Below are positions 5,668-8,558 of a stretch of 8,558 nt of DNA, one piece after another. The position numbers were made by a program, and so were the translations under genes. The stretch is from contig JAFXBH010000141.1 of assembly GCA_017521875.1 (NCBI GenBank), positions 1 to 8,558 on the forward strand, in the 5' to 3' direction. The notes below the pieces were generated by a model, which saw nothing but the letters and a program-made list of their open reading frames with translations, did not search any database and was not told the DNA's origin. Source of the stretch: Oscillospiraceae bacterium. Lineage in GTDB: Bacteria > Bacillota > Clostridia > Oscillospirales > Oscillospiraceae. Position 1 is the first letter of the stretch; each line of letters opens with the position of its first letter.

Positions 5668-8558
5668 GTTTTGTACATCTTCATTTGCATACAGAATATA
5701 GCCTCCTGGACGGTGCTTGCCGTATTGACGGCTTGATGGACAGAGTCAAGGAGTTAGGGCAGACTGCCGTCGCCATTACCGACCACGGGGTCATGTATGG
5801 TTGTATTGATTTTTATAAAGCGGCAAAGGCCAATGGTATTAAGCCTATTATCGGCTGCGAAGTATATGTTGCGCCCCGTTCTATGACTGATCGCGTCCAC
5901 GGTGTGGATAACGATCCCTATCATTTGGTTTTGCTGTGTAAGGACAGAACCGGCTACGAAAACCTGTGTTATTTGGTTTCTCAAGCCTTTATTGAAGGAT
6001 TCTATAGCAAACCCCGGGTGGACCTGGACCTGCTGCGGCAGCACCACGAAGGACTGATCGCCACCTCTGCATGCCTGGCCGGCGCCATTCCTCAGCGCTT
6101 GATGATGGAAGACTATGAGGGCGCAAAGGCGTATGCTTTGGAACTGGCAGATATCTTTGGCCCTGATCATTTCTATTTGGAATTACAGGACCATAACATT
6201 CCCGAGCAGACTCCTGTGAATCAGGGTGTGATGCGGATCGCTCGGGAGACCGGCCTGCCCCTGATTGTTACCAACGATGCCCACTATCTCCGCCGGGAAG
6301 ATGCCAAAATGCAGGATGTTCTTCTGTGCGTCCAGACCGGTAAGACCGTGGACGATCCCAACCGTATGAAATTCCAGACCGATGAATTCTACCTGAAGAG
6401 TGAGGAGGAACTGAAAAAACTGTTCCCCAACTGCGAGGAAGCCTTTGAAAATACCGCCAAAATTGCAGAACGGTGCAATCTGGAATTCACATTCAACGAA
6501 TACCACTTGCCCTCTTTCCCTGTGCCGGAGGGTTATACCAATGAGGAATACTTCCGAAAACTCTGTGAGGACGGCTTCCGGGAGCGATATCCCAATCCGC
6601 CGGAGGAGTACCGCCAGCGACTGGAGTACGAGATCGGCGTCATCAGCCGTATGGGCTATGTGAACTATTACCTGATCGTGTGGGATTTTATCCGATACGC
6701 CAAGGAGCAGGGGATTCCTGTAGGACCGGGCCGTGGCTCCGGTGCAGCATCTATTGTGGCCTACTGTATGCACATCACAGAGGTCGACCCTATGAAGTAT
6801 GCCTTGATTTTTGAACGGTTTTTGAATCCCGAGCGAGTCAGTATGCCGGACTTCGATACAGACTTCTGCCAGGAACGCCGTGGTGAAGTGATCGACTATG
6901 TAATGGCAAAGTATGGTGCAGACCATGTGGCGCAGATTGCTACTTTTGGTACCATGGCCGCCCGTGGCGCCATTCGTGATGTGGGCAGAGCGCTGAATTT
7001 CACCTATGCAGAGACCGATGTGGTGGCAAAATTGGTCCCCACAATGCCCCTGCACATTACCCTGAAAGAAGCGCTGGAAGTCTCTCCCAAACTTAAGGAA
7101 ATGTACGACAGCGATGATCGGGTCAAGACCCTGATCGACACGGCAATGAGCCTGGAGGGTATGCCCAGAAATACCTCTACCCACGCTGCCGGCGTGGTGA
7201 TCACCGCAGATCCGGTGCATACTTATGTGCCCCTTTCCCGGAACGATGAGACCACCGTTACCCAGTATACGATGACTACCATTGAGGAACTGGGCTTGTT
7301 GAAAATGGACTTCCTGGGCCTGCGGAACTTGACGGTGATTGAAGATGCCCAGCGGCAGATTCGCCTGCTGGAGCCGGATTTTGACATTGATAAAGTGCCG
7401 GACGATGATCCGGCTACCTTCCAAATGCTGGCAGAGGGCAAGACCCAAGGTGTGTTCCAGTTGGAATCTGCCGGCATTACCGGCGTGTGCATCAATATGA
7501 AGCCCACCTCTGTGGAAGATATGACCGCTATTGTTGCGCTTTACCGGCCCGGCCCGATGGATTCGATCCCTAAGTTTATTGCCAACAAACTGGACCATAG
7601 AAAAATTACCTATAAGACTCCGTTGCTTGAACCAATTTTGAAAGTTACCTATGGCTGTATCGTCTATCAGGAGCAGGTGATCGAGATTTTCCGCTCCCTG
7701 GGCGGCTACACTATGGGACAGGCAGATAATATCCGCCGCGCCATCTCCAAAAAGAAGATGAAAGTGATTGATGCAGAGCGAAATGTGTTCGTCTACGGCG
7801 ATGAAAAGCAGGGAATCCCCGGCGCAATGGCCAAGGGTGTCAGCGAGCAGGCGGCCCAGTCTATCTACGATGAGATCGTTGACTTTGCCAACTACGCATT
7901 CAATAAGGCTCACGCCGTGTGCTACGCTGTCGTGTCTTACCAGACGGCTTACCTGAAGTGCCACTATCCCAAGCAATATATGGCGGCGCTTATGACCTCG
8001 GTGCTGGACTCTGCCATTAAGATCTCCGGTTATATTAACGAGTGTAAAGATCTGGGAATTGCTACATTGCCCCCGGATGTGAACCATTCTATGGACAGTT
8101 TTGCGGTAGAAGGAGATGCTATTCGCTTCGGCTTGGGCGCGGTGAAGAATATCGGCCGGGGCCTGATCCGCAGCGTGGTGGAAAAGCGCACCGAGGGTGG
8201 CCCCTTCAAGTCTCTGGAGGACTTCCTGACCCGGATGGGGGAGGGCGAACTTAACAAGCGGGCCGTGGAAAACCTCATCAAATGCGGCGCAATGGACTGC
8301 TTTGGCTACCATCGCAGCGAACTTCTGAATGTGTACGAGAATATGATGGACACTATCGCCTCCACCAGAAAGAAGAATCTGGATGGCCAGATGGGTTTGT
8401 TTGCGATGCTGCAGGACGAGGAAGAATCGGTTTCTATTCCCATTCCCAGGATGGAAGAACTGAAAAAGGCCGACCTGATGCTGATGGAAAAAGAAACCAC
8501 CGGTATCTACCTGTCCGGTCATCCCATGGACGACTACCGTCACCTGCTGAAGAACTCC
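5664..8558 (+). CDS. dnaE: DNA polymerase III alpha subunit, DnaE type (3' end outside window)
   Basis: A C-family replicative DNA polymerase. 965 codons are open to the last base with no internal stop, of the usual roughly 1150, so the C-terminal OB and tau-binding region is missing. The N-terminal PHP domain keeps what look like all metal ligands: HLHT (H7, H9), D16, DHG (H41), E66, H87, C137 and NDAH (D205, H207), so a metal-dependent proofreading nuclease may be active. The polymerase core has GPGRGSGAAS (354-363) and the catalytic carboxylates D398 and D400 in PDFDTDF, with D549 in KMDFLGL. A helix-hairpin-helix segment (LGAVKNIGRGLI, about 825-836) and a beta-clamp motif QMGLF (909-913), placed like the internal clamp site of E. 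coli DnaE, follow. There is no inserted DnaQ-type exonuclease, so it is DnaE rather than PolC. In some Clostridia pfkA lies just downstream; the next gene here is not visible. Confidence 0.97.
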   Translation, partial: MSFVHLHLHTEYSLLDGACRIDGLMDRVKELGQTAVAITDHGVMYGCIDFYKAAKANGIKPIIGCEVYVAPRSMTDRVHGVDNDPYHLVLLCKDRTGYENLCYLVSQAFIEGFYSKPRVDLDLLRQHHEGLIATSACLAGAIPQRLMMEDYEGAKAYALELADIFGPDHFYLELQDHNIPEQTPVNQGVMRIARETGLPLIVTNDAHYLRREDAKMQDVLLCVQTGKTVDDPNRMKFQTDEFYLKSEEELKKLFPNCEEAFENTAKIAERCNLEFTFNEYHLPSFPVPEGYTNEEYFRKLCEDGFRERYPNPPEEYRQRLEYEIGVISRMGYVNYYLIVWDFIRYAKEQGIPVGPGRGSGAASIVAYCMHITEVDPMKYALIFERFLNPERVSMPDFDTDFCQERRGEVIDYVMAKYGADHVAQIATFGTMAARGAIRDVGRALNFTYAETDVVAKLVPTMPLHITLKEALEVSPKLKEMYDSDDRVKTLIDTAMSLEGMPRNTSTHAAGVVITADPVHTYVPLSRNDETTVTQYTMTTIEELGLLKMDFLGLRNLTVIEDAQRQIRLLEPDFDIDKVPDDDPATFQMLAEGKTQGVFQLESAGITGVCINMKPTSVEDMTAIVALYRPGPMDSIPKFIANKLDHRKITYKTPLLEPILKVTYGCIVYQEQVIEIFRSLGGYTMGQADNIRRAISKKKMKVIDAERNVFVYGDEKQGIPGAMAKGVSEQAAQSIYDEIVDFANYAFNKAHAVCYAVVSYQTAYLKCHYPKQYMAALMTSVLDSAIKISGYINECKDLGIATLPPDVNHSMDSFAVEGDAIRFGLGAVKNIGRGLIRSVVEKRTEGGPFKSLEDFLTRMGEGELNKRAVENLIKCGAMDCFGYHRSELLNVYENMMDTIASTRKKNLDGQMGLFAMLQDEEESVSIPIPRMEELKKADLMLMEKETTGIYLSGHPMDDYRHLLKNS

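Noticed and set aside
6183..8543. A 786-codon open frame on the minus strand across dnaE
   Set aside because: Its codons are exactly in register with dnaE codons, so it stays open only because dnaE avoids TTA, CTA and TCA there; it ends where dnaE uses TTA at 6183-6185. The translation has no recognisable domain, while the plus strand has complete DnaE motifs.

Overview
The window reads as an anaerobic, Gram-positive-type Firmicute, most likely class Clostridia and perhaps an Oscillospiraceae/Ruminococcaceae gut bacterium. The signs are strong AGGAGG-type ribosome binding sites, a ClpC-type unfoldase, WhiA next to a PHP-containing DnaE, a clostridial-style lipoprotein signal, a small polyferredoxin, and a base composition near half G+C by eye. 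The taxonomic call is an inference from gene content, not from a marker search. No mobile element, CRISPR array, rRNA or tRNA was seen.

Left part (1-3734): single genes in alternating orientation, separated by three near-perfect hairpin terminators. The 3' part of a clpC-like gene runs rightwards to 1611. A 58-residue membrane-anchored protein on the minus strand (1650-1826) converges on it. Divergent from that small gene, with its own promoter, is a protein at 1950-2810 with the orotidine-5'-phosphate decarboxylase (OMPDC) fold but without most of the OMPDC active site. It converges on a Thr/Pro/Ser-rich lipoprotein gene (2842-3120, minus). The lipoprotein gene is divergent from a 128-residue ferredoxin-like protein with four Cys clusters (3307-3693).

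Right part (3769-8558): one compact operon behind a good sigma-A-type promoter. murB (peptidoglycan precursor synthesis) is followed after 15 bases by whiA (regulator tied to division and envelope growth). whiA overlaps by four bases with dnaE (replicative DNA polymerase alpha subunit), which runs off the right edge after 965 codons. The operon joins wall synthesis, a division regulator and replication. The rapZ (yvcJ) and yvcK genes that commonly lie beside whiA in Firmicutes are absent here.

No gene-free stretch exceeds 300 bases; the longest is 3121-3306. The most unusual item is the OMPDC-fold protein, which looks like a pseudoenzyme or a repurposed paralogue. The 58-residue gene is easily missed by automated calling. 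The rest is largely conventional core genome, and I see no clear multi-gene novel system.
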